A stretch of DNA of 64,000 nucleotides from Mesorhizobium prunaredense (GCF_900156895.1 NZ_FTPD01000045.1:532748-596747); one strand, 5' to 3'; counted from the first letter of the stretch, positions 18,907-28,195 are shown. Notes: generated by a model from the sequence alone, not told the origin. Program-made: numbers and translations.

Positions 18907-19848
18907 CTATCCTGCTCGTGGCAAGAGTGCCGCCCTGCCGGTCTCGATAAACGGCGCCCAGTAGTCGACCGACTCGCGGATCATGGCGACGACCTGGTGG
19001 TCGACCGGCTCGCGTTCGCGGAACGACAGTTCGAGGCAGATCTCGTTGTCGACGCCGCCGCCGCGCCGAACCGTCTCCAAAAATTTTTCCGGGGTGATGC
19101 GGCCGTCCTTGTTGTGGGCGGCGATGAATGGCCAATGGCCGCCCTTGTTCATCGACGACTGCTTGACGTGGATGATCGGCGATACCCTGGGAAAGGCTTC
19201 GGCCCAGGCATAGGGGTCGATGTCGGCCGGGTTGCTCGAGGTGACGTCGCCATGGTCGATATCGACCATCATCTTCAACGGGATGGCCATGCCGGCCGCT
19301 TCGATCTGGTTGTGCAGGGCCCGGCAGCTCTCGATCGTGTGGCCGAATTCGCGGCCGACCGACATCGGCTCCCAGAACAGATAGGTTAATCCGGCCGCCT
19401 TGGCGTGCTCGGCGACCTCGCGCCAGCATTCCAGCGCGATCTCGAAAAGCCGCGCGCGACGCTCGGGATCGTCGAAATCCCTGTGCGTGAAGATCGCGAA
19501 CTGCGTGCCCATGCCGCTGGCGCCGAGCTCAGCCGAAATGTCGGAAAAGGTCTTGAACCAATCGACATAGTAGCGGCGCACGTCGGCGTCGGGATGGCCA
19601 AAATGGTTGAGCCGCCCGTAGGGGCCGGTCATGCCCGACGTCACGCGCACGCCGGTGCGGTCGAGCGCCGTGCGGAACAGGCGGACGAATTTCGAGATCG
19701 TCGCCGCCGGCCAGCCGGGATTGACGAATTCATGCGTGAGCTGCACGTCCCGGATGCCGATGTCGTAGGCGATCGCGTCGATCAGATCGTCCGGTTCGGC
19801 AAAACGGTTGACCAGCGGATTGGTGTTGAGGGAAAGCGTAAAAGTCAT
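18907..19848 (-). CDS. eryC: Tetrulose-4-phosphate racemase, xylose isomerase superfamily (EryC)
   Basis: A 313-residue TIM-barrel protein of the sugar phosphate isomerase/epimerase (AP endonuclease 2-like) superfamily. Metal-site segments are YLFWEPMSVGRE (glutamate), MMVDIDHGDV (aspartate, histidine), IIHVKQSS (histidine) and ICLELSF (glutamate). In Brucella EryC racemises L-3-tetrulose 4-phosphate to D-3-tetrulose 4-phosphate, feeding EryH. The ATG at 19848 overlaps the eryB stop (ATGA) and has a GAGGGCAGG stretch upstream, so the ten-residue longer start is rejected. It is the last gene of the long minus-strand operon. Confidence 0.92.
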   Translation of the reverse strand: MTFTLSLNTNPLVNRFAEPDDLIDAIAYDIGIRDVQLTHEFVNPGWPAATISKFVRLFRTALDRTGVRVTSGMTGPYGRLNHFGHPDADVRRYYVDWFKTFSDISAELGASGMGTQFAIFTHRDFDDPERRARLFEIALECWREVAEHAKAAGLTYLFWEPMSVGREFGHTIESCRALHNQIEAAGMAIPLKMMVDIDHGDVTSSNPADIDPYAWAEAFPRVSPIIHVKQSSMNKGGHWPFIAAHNKDGRITPEKFLETVRRGGGVDNEICLELSFREREPVDHQVVAMIRESVDYWAPFIETGRAALLPRAG

Positions 19849-21365
19849 CAGCCTGCCCTCACCAGTCGGCCAACGCACCAGTCCTCGAAGGCGGCTCTTT
19901 CCGCGGCGGACAGATGCAGGCCGTGCTTGGTGCGCCGTTCGAGAATATCAGCAGCGGTCAGCGCCCATTCATGCTCGAACAAATAACTCGCCTCGCGTTC
20001 GAAAAAATCCTTGCCGAAGCACCGCCCCAGTTCGGTGAGCGACCTGGACGCACCGACGAGAACGCGCGTCCTGGTGCCGTAGAGCCGGCCGTAGTGCTTG
20101 ACCAGCGATGCCGGCATCCAGGGATATTCGCGGCCGACATCGCCGAGAAACTGCTCGAAATCGGCGTTGGCGATATCGCCGCCCGGCAGGTAGCCTTTCG
20201 ACGTCCATGGCTTGCCCATTTTCGGAAAGAACGGGGCGATCCGGTCCAGCGCATGTTCGGCCAGCTTGCGGAAGGTGGTGATCTTGCCGCCGAAGACGGA
20301 GAGCAGCGGCGCCTGCCCGACTGAGGCGTCGAGTTCGAAAATATAGTCGCGCGTCACCGCGCTCGGATTGTCGGCGTTGTCGTCATAGAGCGGCCTGACG
20401 CCCGAGAACGAGTAGATGACATCATCGCGCGCAAGCCCGCGCTTAAAGTAGCGGTTGACCACCTTGATCAGGTAGTCGACCTCGCTGGCATCCGCCGCTA
20501 CGTCTTCCGGCCGCCCATCATAGGGAATATCGGTGGTGCCGATCAGGGCCAGGTCGTTCTGGTAGGGATTGATGAAGATCACGCGCTTGTCGCTGTTCTG
20601 GATGAGATAGGCCTGCCGCCCTTCCCAGAATTTCGGCACGACGATGTGGCTGCCCTTGACCAGCCGGACATTCCGCTTGGAGTTCTGGCCGGCCACGCGG
20701 TTGATGATGTCGTTGACCCAGGGACCGGCGGCGTTGATCAGCGCACGCGCCCGAACCGTGGTCCTGACGCCGGATCGGCTGTCGCGCATCTCGACCGACC
20801 ACAGGTCGTTTTCACGGCGGGCGGCGGTGCAGGCGGTCCGGGTGAAGATCTTGGCTCCCCGTTCCGCAGCGTCGAGCGCATTGATGATGACGAGACGGGC
20901 GTCGTCGACCCAGCAATCGGAATATTCGAAACCGCGCTTGAACGCATCCTTGATCGGTGCGCCTTCGGGCGCGGTGCGCAGGTTGAGCGTGCGGGTGCCC
21001 GGCAGCCGCTTGCGGCCGCCGAGATGATCGTAGAGGAACAGGCCGAGCCGGACCAACCAGGCCGGCCGGTCGTCCGGGCTGTGCGGCAGCACGAAGCGCA
21101 TCGGCCAGATGATGTGCGGCGCCGATTCAAGCAGCACTTCGCGTTCGATCAGCGCCTCGCGCACCAGCCGGAATTCGTAGTATTCGAGATAGCGCAGGCC
21201 GCCATGGACGAGCTTTCCCGATCGCGAACTGGTGCCTTCGGCGAGATCGTCTTTTTCGCACAGGATGACGGAAAGCCCGCGGCCGACTGCGTCGCGCGCG
21301 ATGCCGGCGCCATTGACGCCACCGCCGATGACGAACAGATCGACGATTTCAGTGGCGCCGCTCAT
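19848..21365 (-). CDS. eryB: Erythritol-phosphate dehydrogenase, GlpD family (EryB)
   Basis: A 505-residue FAD-dependent dehydrogenase of the glycerol-3-phosphate dehydrogenase family. The N-terminal dinucleotide motif is LFVIGGGVNGAGIARDAVGRG, followed by SSRSGKLVHGGLRYLE, a family fingerprint. In Brucella EryB oxidises L-erythritol 4-phosphate to L-3-tetrulose 4-phosphate and probably passes electrons to the quinone pool at the membrane. The ATG at 21365 sits right before the FAD motif and gives close to the Brucella length; a 40-residue N-terminal extension is rejected as low-complexity. It is translationally coupled to eryC. Confidence 0.93.
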   Translation of the reverse strand: MSGATEIVDLFVIGGGVNGAGIARDAVGRGLSVILCEKDDLAEGTSSRSGKLVHGGLRYLEYYEFRLVREALIEREVLLESAPHIIWPMRFVLPHSPDDRPAWLVRLGLFLYDHLGGRKRLPGTRTLNLRTAPEGAPIKDAFKRGFEYSDCWVDDARLVIINALDAAERGAKIFTRTACTAARRENDLWSVEMRDSRSGVRTTVRARALINAAGPWVNDIINRVAGQNSKRNVRLVKGSHIVVPKFWEGRQAYLIQNSDKRVIFINPYQNDLALIGTTDIPYDGRPEDVAADASEVDYLIKVVNRYFKRGLARDDVIYSFSGVRPLYDDNADNPSAVTRDYIFELDASVGQAPLLSVFGGKITTFRKLAEHALDRIAPFFPKMGKPWTSKGYLPGGDIANADFEQFLGDVGREYPWMPASLVKHYGRLYGTRTRVLVGASRSLTELGRCFGKDFFEREASYLFEHEWALTAADILERRTKHGLHLSAAERAAFEDWCVGRLVRAG

Positions 21366-21414
21366 CTCGCCGGATCCTCTATGCCTGGATTGCGTTTCAT
21401 GGCTGCCGCGACCT

Positions 21415-22455
21415 TCAGCACGGGTTGACCGGTGGGAGCCCGACGATGAAGCGGCGCACCTCTTCGGCCGCCTGCTCGGCCGCATAGGTCACCGTGCGCA
21501 CCGACGCGCCGGCGATATGCGGCGTCAAGGTGACATTCAAAAGCTGCAGCAGCGGCCAGTCGGCAGGCACCGGCTCGACCGCAAAGGTCTCCAGCATGGC
21601 GCTGCCGATATGGCCAGAGACCAGCGCATCGTAGAGCGCGTCGTAGTCGACCAGCGGCCCGCGCGCGGTGTTGACGAAAATCACCCCCGGCTTCATCCGG
21701 GCGATGGTGTCCTTGTTGATCAGGCCTCGGGTTTCCTCGGTCACCCGGGGATGAAGCGTGATCACGTCGGAGCGGGACAGAAGCTCGTCCAACGCGACCA
21801 GTTCGACGCCGGCATTGCGGTCTTCGACGCTCAATTGCACATAGGGATCGGTGACCAGGATGCGGCAGCCGAAGGCGCGCAGCAGGCGGACAACCTTGGT
21901 GCCGATATTGCCATAGCCGATGACGCCGACGGACATTTCGTTGAGCTCGCGGCCGGTGCGGTCGGCGCGGTAGAGATCGCCGCGCCATTCCCCCTTGCGC
22001 AATGCTTCGTGCCCGACCCGGATCAGCCGCGTCTCGGCAAGGATCGCACCGATGGTGAACTCGGCCACAGCACTTGCATTGCGGCCGGGCACATTGACGA
22101 CGGTGATGCCGTGGGCCTTGGCGGCAGCCATGTCGATGTTGATCGGGCCGCCGCGCGAGACCGCAACCAGCTTCAGCGCAGGCAGACGCTGCATCATGGT
22201 CTCGGAGAGCGGCGCTAGCTGGGTGACGAAGATCTCGGCGTCGCCAATGAAATCGACCACCTCGTCCGGATCGCCAAAATACTCCTTCACCTTGTCCAGG
22301 CCGAGCGCCGCATTGCCGAATTCCATCGGCTCGTCGGGCCAGGCCGCCTCAAGAGTGCGAATGTCGAGATTGTCGCCGCAGGCTTCCTCGATTTTCTCGC
22401 GAAAAACCTTGGGAAGCATGAAGCGGTCGCCTACGATTGCAATCTTCTTACGCAT
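21415..22455 (-). CDS. D-isomer-specific 2-hydroxyacid dehydrogenase, role in erythritol operon unknown
   Basis: A 346-residue NAD(P)-dependent dehydrogenase of the phosphoglycerate dehydrogenase family. It has the Rossmann motif VGVIGYGNIGTKVVRLL and the catalytic arginine in FVNTARGPLVD. A glutamate lies in LETFAVEPVP and the histidine in LTPHIAGAS. It lies between eryA and eryB, 10 bp after eryA, so it is co-transcribed with erythritol catabolism, yet no step of the known pathway needs it. It might oxidise or reduce a four-carbon hydroxyacid such as an erythronate derivative (4-phosphoerythronate is one guess). That is speculation; the family call is firm. Confidence 0.9.
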   Translation of the reverse strand: MRKKIAIVGDRFMLPKVFREKIEEACGDNLDIRTLEAAWPDEPMEFGNAALGLDKVKEYFGDPDEVVDFIGDAEIFVTQLAPLSETMMQRLPALKLVAVSRGGPINIDMAAAKAHGITVVNVPGRNASAVAEFTIGAILAETRLIRVGHEALRKGEWRGDLYRADRTGRELNEMSVGVIGYGNIGTKVVRLLRAFGCRILVTDPYVQLSVEDRNAGVELVALDELLSRSDVITLHPRVTEETRGLINKDTIARMKPGVIFVNTARGPLVDYDALYDALVSGHIGSAMLETFAVEPVPADWPLLQLLNVTLTPHIAGASVRTVTYAAEQAAEEVRRFIVGLPPVNPC

Positions 22456-22465
22456 GCTCGACTTC

Positions 22466-24019
22466 TCAGTTTGCCCTGGATGCGGCCATCGATCGCCAGA
22501 CCGGCCGCAGCGCCTCATGCGCCAATGTGTAGGACGGAACCGCCCGCTCATAGATCGCTGCAAGTTTTCGGTCGCTCGGTTCCGCCGCGCCAAGCAGCGG
22601 CGTGACCCATTCGCCGACGCATTCGTCCATCGACCTGTATCGGCCGACGCAGACCGCAGCGATCATCGCGGCGCCCGCCGCACCGGCTTCCTCGCGTTGG
22701 CTGGTGCGAATATCGGCGCCGACGGCAGCGCCCAGGATCTTGCGCAGAGCCGGGCTTCTGGCGGCGCCGCCGGTCAGCCGAATTTCGCTCGGCAGCGGTC
22801 CCATGGCGGCGTAGCAATCGCGCGACGCGAATGCCAGCCCCTCAAAAACAGCGCGGACCATATCGGCATAACCGTGCCGCGACGAAATGCCGACGAAACC
22901 GGCCCTGGCGTTGGCATCGACGAACGGCCCGCGCTCGCCGGCCTCCGACACATAGGGCTGATAGAGCAGCGAGGCCGGTTCAGATGACGATATCCATTCG
23001 TCGACCAGCGCGATCATCTCGCCATTGCTGCGGGTGATGCCTTGCGAGGCGAGAATACCGGATGCGAGGCTAAGGACCCAATCGATGTTGAGTGTCGCTG
23101 CCATGTTCGACTGCATCTGCGCAAAGACGCCGGGCACCGGCATCGTCATCGTATAACCGGTCCTGGCCTCGTTGAGCAGCACCTCGTCCGGCGTCTGCGC
23201 AAGCCGCATATGCATGCCGGTGGAGCCGATGATGGAGCAGCCGGGCTTGCGCTCGCGGTCGAGCAGGCCGGCGCCGAGCGCGGTGCAGGCGACGTCGACA
23301 TAGGCCAGCACCACCGGCGAACCGGAAAGCAGCCCGGTCGCTTCGGCAGCCGCCGCCGACAGGCCGGCGCTATGCCTGGTGCCGTCGACGATCGGCGGCA
23401 GCAGATGCCTGAGATCGGCGACGCCGAGCACCTCAAGCACCTCGTCGCAATAGCCGCGGGTGCGGAAGTCGCCAAAGGTGAAGGTGCCCTCGGACGGATC
23501 GGTGGCGCGTTCGCCGGTCAGCTTGAAATAAAGCCAGTCCTTGCAATGGAATGCCGTCGCGGCGCCAGCAAGCCTGTCAGGCGCGTTGCGCTTCATGAAG
23601 GCAAGCTGCGGTCCCTGCTGGCAGGCGGCGAGCCCGCTGCCGGTCTTTTCGAAGCGAAGCTGATCATCGGGCCGCGCGCGGATCTCCTCGACGATGGCGG
23701 CAGCGCGCGCGTCGAGCCACAGCCAGCCCTTGGCGACCGGCTCACCGTCCTTGTCGATCAGCCAGGTGCCGTCGCCCTGCCCGGTCACGGCGATCGCAAT
23801 GGTGCGGCTGGCAAGGTCCGGCACCATGTCGGCAAGCTGGCGCAATGTGGTCGTGGTATCGGCCCAAGTGCGCGCCATATCCTGCTCGGCGCCGCCGCCC
23901 GGCAAGGTCTCGTACCGGTTCGGCACCGCCGCAGCCGCGAGTTGCCGGCCCGCCGTGTCGAAGGCGACAGACTTGATGACAGACGTGCCGGCGTCTATGC
24001 CGATCAGCACATCCCGCAT
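22466..24019 (-). CDS. eryA: Erythritol kinase, FGGY family (EryA)
   Basis: A 517-residue carbohydrate kinase, the length of Brucella EryA. The first phosphate-binding motif is VLIGIDAGTSVIKSVAFD. The FGGY C-terminal signature region is represented by IRLTGGAARSPALRKIL, which includes the adenosine motif. It phosphorylates erythritol to L-erythritol 4-phosphate in the cytoplasm. The ATG overlaps the stop of the upstream ABC ATPase gene (ATGA), so uptake and phosphorylation are coupled in translation. Residue-level similarity to Brucella EryA over the first 40 positions is high from memory; no alignment was run. Confidence 0.92.
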   Translation of the reverse strand: MRDVLIGIDAGTSVIKSVAFDTAGRQLAAAAVPNRYETLPGGGAEQDMARTWADTTTTLRQLADMVPDLASRTIAIAVTGQGDGTWLIDKDGEPVAKGWLWLDARAAAIVEEIRARPDDQLRFEKTGSGLAACQQGPQLAFMKRNAPDRLAGAATAFHCKDWLYFKLTGERATDPSEGTFTFGDFRTRGYCDEVLEVLGVADLRHLLPPIVDGTRHSAGLSAAAAEATGLLSGSPVVLAYVDVACTALGAGLLDRERKPGCSIIGSTGMHMRLAQTPDEVLLNEARTGYTMTMPVPGVFAQMQSNMAATLNIDWVLSLASGILASQGITRSNGEMIALVDEWISSSEPASLLYQPYVSEAGERGPFVDANARAGFVGISSRHGYADMVRAVFEGLAFASRDCYAAMGPLPSEIRLTGGAARSPALRKILGAAVGADIRTSQREEAGAAGAAMIAAVCVGRYRSMDECVGEWVTPLLGAAEPSDRKLAAIYERAVPSYTLAHEALRPVWRSMAASRAN

Positions 24020-25143
24020 CAGGCAAGCTCCATGCCGTGCGAAATGGCCATGCCGCTGGATTGATCGAAGACGTGCAGGTTTTTCGGATCGATGCTGATG
24101 TTGATCGGCGCGCCAAGCTCCAGCCGGGTCCGGTCATGTTCGACCAGGACCAGCGAGCCGCCGGCGAAATCCGCGGCGATATGGGTCTGGTCGCCGAGCC
24201 ATTGGTTGGCCGAAACCGTCGCCGGCACGCCGTCCTTCGAGCGGCGAACCGCATAGGGCCTGATACCGATGACGACCCGCTCGCGTTTGAGCAATTCGTC
24301 GCGAACCGAGCCGCTGAACGCGTCCTTGTCATAGTCGAGTGAAAGCCCGTCGGGCAGTCGCAGATTGATCTTGTCGGCAGCCGTGCCGACATAGGCCTCG
24401 AAGACATTCATCGGCGGCTCGCCGACGAAGGTGCCGGTGAACAGGTTGGCCGGCCGCTGCTTGAGCATATCGGGCGTATCGAACTGCTGCAGCACGCCGC
24501 CTTCCATCACCGCGATCCGGTCGGCCAATGCATTGGCCTCGGTCTGGTCGTGGGTGACCAGGATCGCGGTCAAGCCGCGCTCCTTGATGAAGTGCTTGAT
24601 GCGGCCGCGCAGCACCGCGCGAAGCTGCGGCTCGAGCTGGCCCATCGGTTCGTCCAGCAGATGCAGGTCGGCCTCGCGGATCAGCGCCCGGCCGAGGCTG
24701 GCGCGCTGCTGCTGGCCGCCGGAGATGGAACTCGGATAGCGTTCAAGAATGTCCTCGATCTCGAGCAGCTTGGCGATGCTGGCAACTTTCGCGTCGACCT
24801 GACTTTTCGGCAGCCTGGCCGCCTTCAGCGCAAACGCAATGTTCTCGCGCACGGTCAGCGGCGGATACAGCGAATAGCCCTCGAACGCCATCGCCACATT
24901 GCGCTTGACCGGCGGCAGCGCATGCACCTTGCGGCCGGCAACCGAGATGGTGCCGCGCGAGACCTCTTCGAAGCCGGCGATCATGCGCAATGTCGAGGTC
25001 TTGCCGCAACCGGACGAGCCGAGGAGTGCGACGATCTCGCCTTTGTCGATTTCCATCGTCAGATTCTGGACAGCGTGCACACCTCGGTCGATCGGGCCGT
25101 AGAATTTGTCGACGCCGGAAATGGTGAGTGCGCTCTGACTCAT
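24019..25143 (-). CDS. Polyol ABC transporter ATP-binding protein 2 (CUT1, MptE/UgpC-like)
   Basis: A 374-residue ATPase with Walker A LLGSSGCGKTSTL, signature SISGGQQQRASLGRAL, Walker B LHLLDEPMGQLEP and the C-terminal TOBE/MalK-type regulatory domain. Together with a second, divergent ATPase encoded just upstream it would energise one importer. Two-ATPase CUT1 systems are typical of rhizobial glycerol (GlpSTPQV) and polyol (MptABCDE) transporters. The ATG at 25143 directly precedes the ATPase fold; a longer upstream frame is non-homologous. It overlaps the previous stop by four bases and the eryA start by one. Confidence 0.92.
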   Translation of the reverse strand: MSQSALTISGVDKFYGPIDRGVHAVQNLTMEIDKGEIVALLGSSGCGKTSTLRMIAGFEEVSRGTISVAGRKVHALPPVKRNVAMAFEGYSLYPPLTVRENIAFALKAARLPKSQVDAKVASIAKLLEIEDILERYPSSISGGQQQRASLGRALIREADLHLLDEPMGQLEPQLRAVLRGRIKHFIKERGLTAILVTHDQTEANALADRIAVMEGGVLQQFDTPDMLKQRPANLFTGTFVGEPPMNVFEAYVGTAADKINLRLPDGLSLDYDKDAFSGSVRDELLKRERVVIGIRPYAVRRSKDGVPATVSANQWLGDQTHIAADFAGGSLVLVEHDRTRLELGAPINISIDPKNLHVFDQSSGMAISHGMELA

Positions 25144-26258
25144 GCCGCTTCTCCGCTGCGCAAATTGACGACGTTTTTCGAGCCGATACGGTCGCCACTG
25201 GCACGATCGAACAGCAGGGCGCTTTTGCCGTCGACTGCGATATTGGCCCTGCCCTCGGTTTGACCCGGTGTTCCGGCCGGCCGGGAGACCAGTATTTCGC
25301 GGCCGCGCACGGTCCGCACCAGCGTGACGATCTTTTCGTTGAGCGGCGTCTCCGCCTCGACGGTCACCGGAATGGCAGCGGGTGTTCCTTCGTCGACGAA
25401 GCGCAGCGCTTCGGGCCGCAAGCCGATCACGCAATCGCGGCCGACCGTCGCGTCATAGGCGCCGGTCAGGTGGACCTGGACATTCGACAGGCCGACATAG
25501 ATGCCCTTGGCATCGCGCGACGGCTTGACGTCGAGCAGGTTGATTGTCGGATCGCCGAACAGCCGCGCGATCTCGATGTTGGCCGGCTCGCGATAGATCT
25601 GCTCGGGCGTGCCGAGCTGCTTGATGACGCCTTGCGACATCACCGCGATGCGGTCGCCGAGCGCCATCGCCTCCTTATAATCCTGGGTGACGTAGACGAC
25701 GGTCGCGCCGCGATCGGCCAGCAGCCTCGGCAGTTCGAGCCGCATTTCGAAGCGCAGTTTGGCATCGACGTTGCGCAGCGGGTCGTCGAGCAGCAGCACC
25801 GGCGGCGAGCCGACCAGAGCGCGGGCGAGCGCGGTGCGCTGCTTCTGGCCGTTGGACAGCGCCCGTGGCTTATGGCTGAGCACGTGGCCGATCTTCAGCA
25901 GCTTGGCGACGCTCTCGACGCCCGCCTTCATCGCACCTTGCGACGATCGCTTGGCCTGCAGCGGCGTGGCGATGTTGTCGAAGGCGGTCATGTGCGGAAA
26001 CAGCGCGAAATTCTGGAATGCCATGCCGACGCCGCGGAACTCGGCGTCAAGATCGGTCATGTCCTCGCCGCCGATGAAGATCTTTCCCTCATCAGGGTCG
26101 ATGACGCCGGCGACGAGCCGCAGCAGCACCGTCTTGCCGGCGCCGGACGGTCCGAACAGGACCAGGGTTTCGCCGTCGGCGACGCTCAGCGACAGATTGT
26201 CGAGCACAGTCTGGCTCTTGTAGCGCTTGACGACATTTCGCAGTTCGAGGCTGGCCAT
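25140..26258 (-). CDS. Polyol ABC transporter ATP-binding protein 1 with divergent motifs (CUT1, MptD/GlpS-like)
   Basis: A 372-residue ATPase with a normal Walker A (LFGPSGAGKTVLL) but a changed signature (LSNGQKQRTALARAL instead of LSGGQ). In Walker B the catalytic glutamate is replaced by aspartate (LLLDDPLRN). Such a degenerate site paired with a canonical partner ATPase suggests an asymmetric heterodimer in which one site hydrolyses ATP poorly. The C-terminal TOBE-like domain is present. It sits between the permease genes and the canonical ATPase gene, overlapping the latter by four bases. The pairing resembles GlpS/GlpT of Rhizobium. Confidence 0.92.
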   Translation of the reverse strand: MASLELRNVVKRYKSQTVLDNLSLSVADGETLVLFGPSGAGKTVLLRLVAGVIDPDEGKIFIGGEDMTDLDAEFRGVGMAFQNFALFPHMTAFDNIATPLQAKRSSQGAMKAGVESVAKLLKIGHVLSHKPRALSNGQKQRTALARALVGSPPVLLLDDPLRNVDAKLRFEMRLELPRLLADRGATVVYVTQDYKEAMALGDRIAVMSQGVIKQLGTPEQIYREPANIEIARLFGDPTINLLDVKPSRDAKGIYVGLSNVQVHLTGAYDATVGRDCVIGLRPEALRFVDEGTPAAIPVTVEAETPLNEKIVTLVRTVRGREILVSRPAGTPGQTEGRANIAVDGKSALLFDRASGDRIGSKNVVNLRSGEAA

Positions 26259-26263
26259 CGGAG

Positions 26264-27121
26264 CTATCCTTTCACCGCGCCGAGCGACAGGCCTTCGACG
26301 AGATAGCGCTGCGCATAGAGGGCAAGCGCCAGCGTCGGGGTGATCGACAGCACGATCGCCGCCGAGATCTGGCCATACTGGATGCCGGAGGAGGTGATGA
26401 AGGCCAGCGCGCCGACCGTCACCGGCTGCTTGTCGGCCGAAGCGAGCACGAGCGCGAAGATGAAATTGTTCCAGGCGAAGATGAAGGCGAGCAGGCCGGC
26501 AGCCGCGATGCCGGGGCCGGCAAGCGGCAGCGCGATCTTGCGGAAGGTGGCGAACCAGGAATGGCCGGCGATGCGATAGGCGTATTCGATGTCGGCCGGG
26601 ATGTCCTCGAAATAGCCGCGCACGATCCACAGGATCAGCGGCAGGCAGATCAGCTGATAGACCCAGATCAGCCCGATATAGGTGTTGGCCAGTCCAAGCT
26701 TCTGGAAATAGAGGGTCAGCGGCAGGAGCACCAGCAGCGCCGGCGCGAACCGGAACGACAGCAGCGTGAAGGCAATGTCCTCCGAGCCGCGGAACTTATG
26801 CCGGGCAAAGGCGTAAGCGGCGGGAACGCCGAGCAGCAGCGCGACGGCGACCGAGGTGACCGACAGGAACACCGAATTCCACAGGTTACGCATGAAGGCG
26901 ATGTCGAGCGTGCCGGCCGCCGTGGTCAGCTTCCCGGTGATCAGCGCGGTGTAGTTGGCCAGCGTCGGCTTGAAGACAAGCTGCGGCGGAATCCGCAGGA
27001 TAGTCTCGTTGGTCTGGAACGACATCATGAGGATCCAGACGATCGGGAACATGAAGAAGACAACGACCAGCGTCAGCGCTATGCCACGCAGGATGCGTTC
27101 GAGAAGCGAGGTGTGTTCCAT
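26264..27121 (-). CDS. Polyol ABC transporter permease 2 (CUT1, MalG type)
   Basis: A 285-residue inner-membrane protein with about six hydrophobic segments. The first is VVFFMFPIVWILMMSF. The EAA-loop equivalent is IEYAYRIAGHSWFATFRKIALPLAGPGIA, shown in the sequence around the last third of the protein. It forms the translocation channel with the permease encoded 9 bp upstream. Substrate is inferred to be erythritol and perhaps other polyols from the operon. Confidence 0.92.
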   Translation of the reverse strand: MEHTSLLERILRGIALTLVVVFFMFPIVWILMMSFQTNETILRIPPQLVFKPTLANYTALITGKLTTAAGTLDIAFMRNLWNSVFLSVTSVAVALLLGVPAAYAFARHKFRGSEDIAFTLLSFRFAPALLVLLPLTLYFQKLGLANTYIGLIWVYQLICLPLILWIVRGYFEDIPADIEYAYRIAGHSWFATFRKIALPLAGPGIAAAGLLAFIFAWNNFIFALVLASADKQPVTVGALAFITSSGIQYGQISAAIVLSITPTLALALYAQRYLVEGLSLGAVKG

Positions 27122-27130
27122 CCCGGCCTC

Positions 27131-28054
27131 CTATGCCTGGCCGCGGGCGCGTTCGCGCAGCCGCAGCCAGTTCTTGATGAAGATGTTTGAGAGGAAATAG
27201 GTGATCGCCCACAGGATGATCATCAGCGCCGCCGAGCGGCCGACATTGGTCGACTGGAAGAAGTTGAGGTAGGCCTCGACCTGGAAGACGGTCAGCGTGT
27301 CGCCCGGACCGCCCTGGGTCATGGCATAGATGATGTCGAACTGCTGGATGGAATCCAGCAGGCGAAACAGCGTCGCCGTCAGGATGTAGGGCGTCAGCAT
27401 CGGCAAGGTGATGCGGAAGAACACGAAACTCCGCGGCACGCCGTCAAGTGCCGCCGCCTCGAAGGGCTGCGTCGGCAGGCTGCGCAGGCCGGCAAGCAGC
27501 AGGATCATGATGAAGGGCGTGTAGACCCAGATATCGACAAGGACCACCGTGAAAAGCGCAGTCGACGGCGACGAGGCCCAGCGGAAATCCTGCAATCCGA
27601 TCAGGCTGGCGAGATAGCTCAGCACGCCAAAGCCGGGATTGGTCATCAGCTTCCACATCAGCGCGGCAAGCGCCGGCGCCGTCATCAGCGGCATCAACAG
27701 CATGATCGAGATGAAATTGTTCAGCGTCGAGCGCTTCTGCAGCAGCATGGCGATGCCGAGACCGAGAAGCAGTTCGAGCAGCACGGTGATGCCGGCATAG
27801 AGCAGCGATATCTCCAGCGTGTTCCAGAACCTCGGGTCGGTGAAAAAGGAGATGTAGTTGTCGCCCCAGTTGAACTGCCGCGCCCAGGGCTGGCTCAGCC
27901 TGTAGCGCTGGAACGAATAGACGACCGATGTGAAGAACGGGATCAGGATGCCGATGCAGACGAGCAGGGCCGGCAGGCTGAGCACATAGGGCAGCACTTT
28001 CTTGCTGATCCTGAAGCCGGAAGGCCTGTTTCTTTGCATTGTCGCCGCAGTCAT
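27131..28054 (-). CDS. Polyol ABC transporter permease 1 (CUT1, MalF type)
   Basis: A 307-residue permease with six predicted membrane helices, beginning YVLSLPALLVCIGILIPF. Its EAA-like loop, FEAAALDGVPRSFVFFRITLPML, contacts the ATPases. A start five residues later (ATG at 28039) is also possible. The gap of about 200 bp to the upstream binding-protein gene holds a palindromic element that may lower expression of the membrane subunits relative to the binding protein. Confidence 0.92.
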   Translation of the reverse strand: MTAATMQRNRPSGFRISKKVLPYVLSLPALLVCIGILIPFFTSVVYSFQRYRLSQPWARQFNWGDNYISFFTDPRFWNTLEISLLYAGITVLLELLLGLGIAMLLQKRSTLNNFISIMLLMPLMTAPALAALMWKLMTNPGFGVLSYLASLIGLQDFRWASSPSTALFTVVLVDIWVYTPFIMILLLAGLRSLPTQPFEAAALDGVPRSFVFFRITLPMLTPYILTATLFRLLDSIQQFDIIYAMTQGGPGDTLTVFQVEAYLNFFQSTNVGRSAALMIILWAITYFLSNIFIKNWLRLRERARGQA

Positions 28055-28146
28055 CGTGGCTCACCCGTCATCTCTGTTGCTTCGTCCTGCCGGCCGCCCA
28101 GGGAGCTAGGCGGCCGGTTGGGCGAGTGGCGGCACCGCCGTTGTTT

Positions 28147-28195
28147 GAGCATCGGATTTTCCCAAAACCGGTTTCCACTTTTGGGTCCGATGCTC
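28147..28195. repeat. 49-bp palindromic intergenic element (GAGCATCGGA ... TCCGATGCTC)
   Basis: Ten-base perfect arms flank a centre with CCAAAACCGGTTTCCACTTTT-like sequence, nearly the same centre as the 16683 element. It lies between the binding-protein and first permease genes of the polyol operon. As RNA it would form a stable stem that could protect the upstream binding-protein message from 3' decay. Confidence 0.75.
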
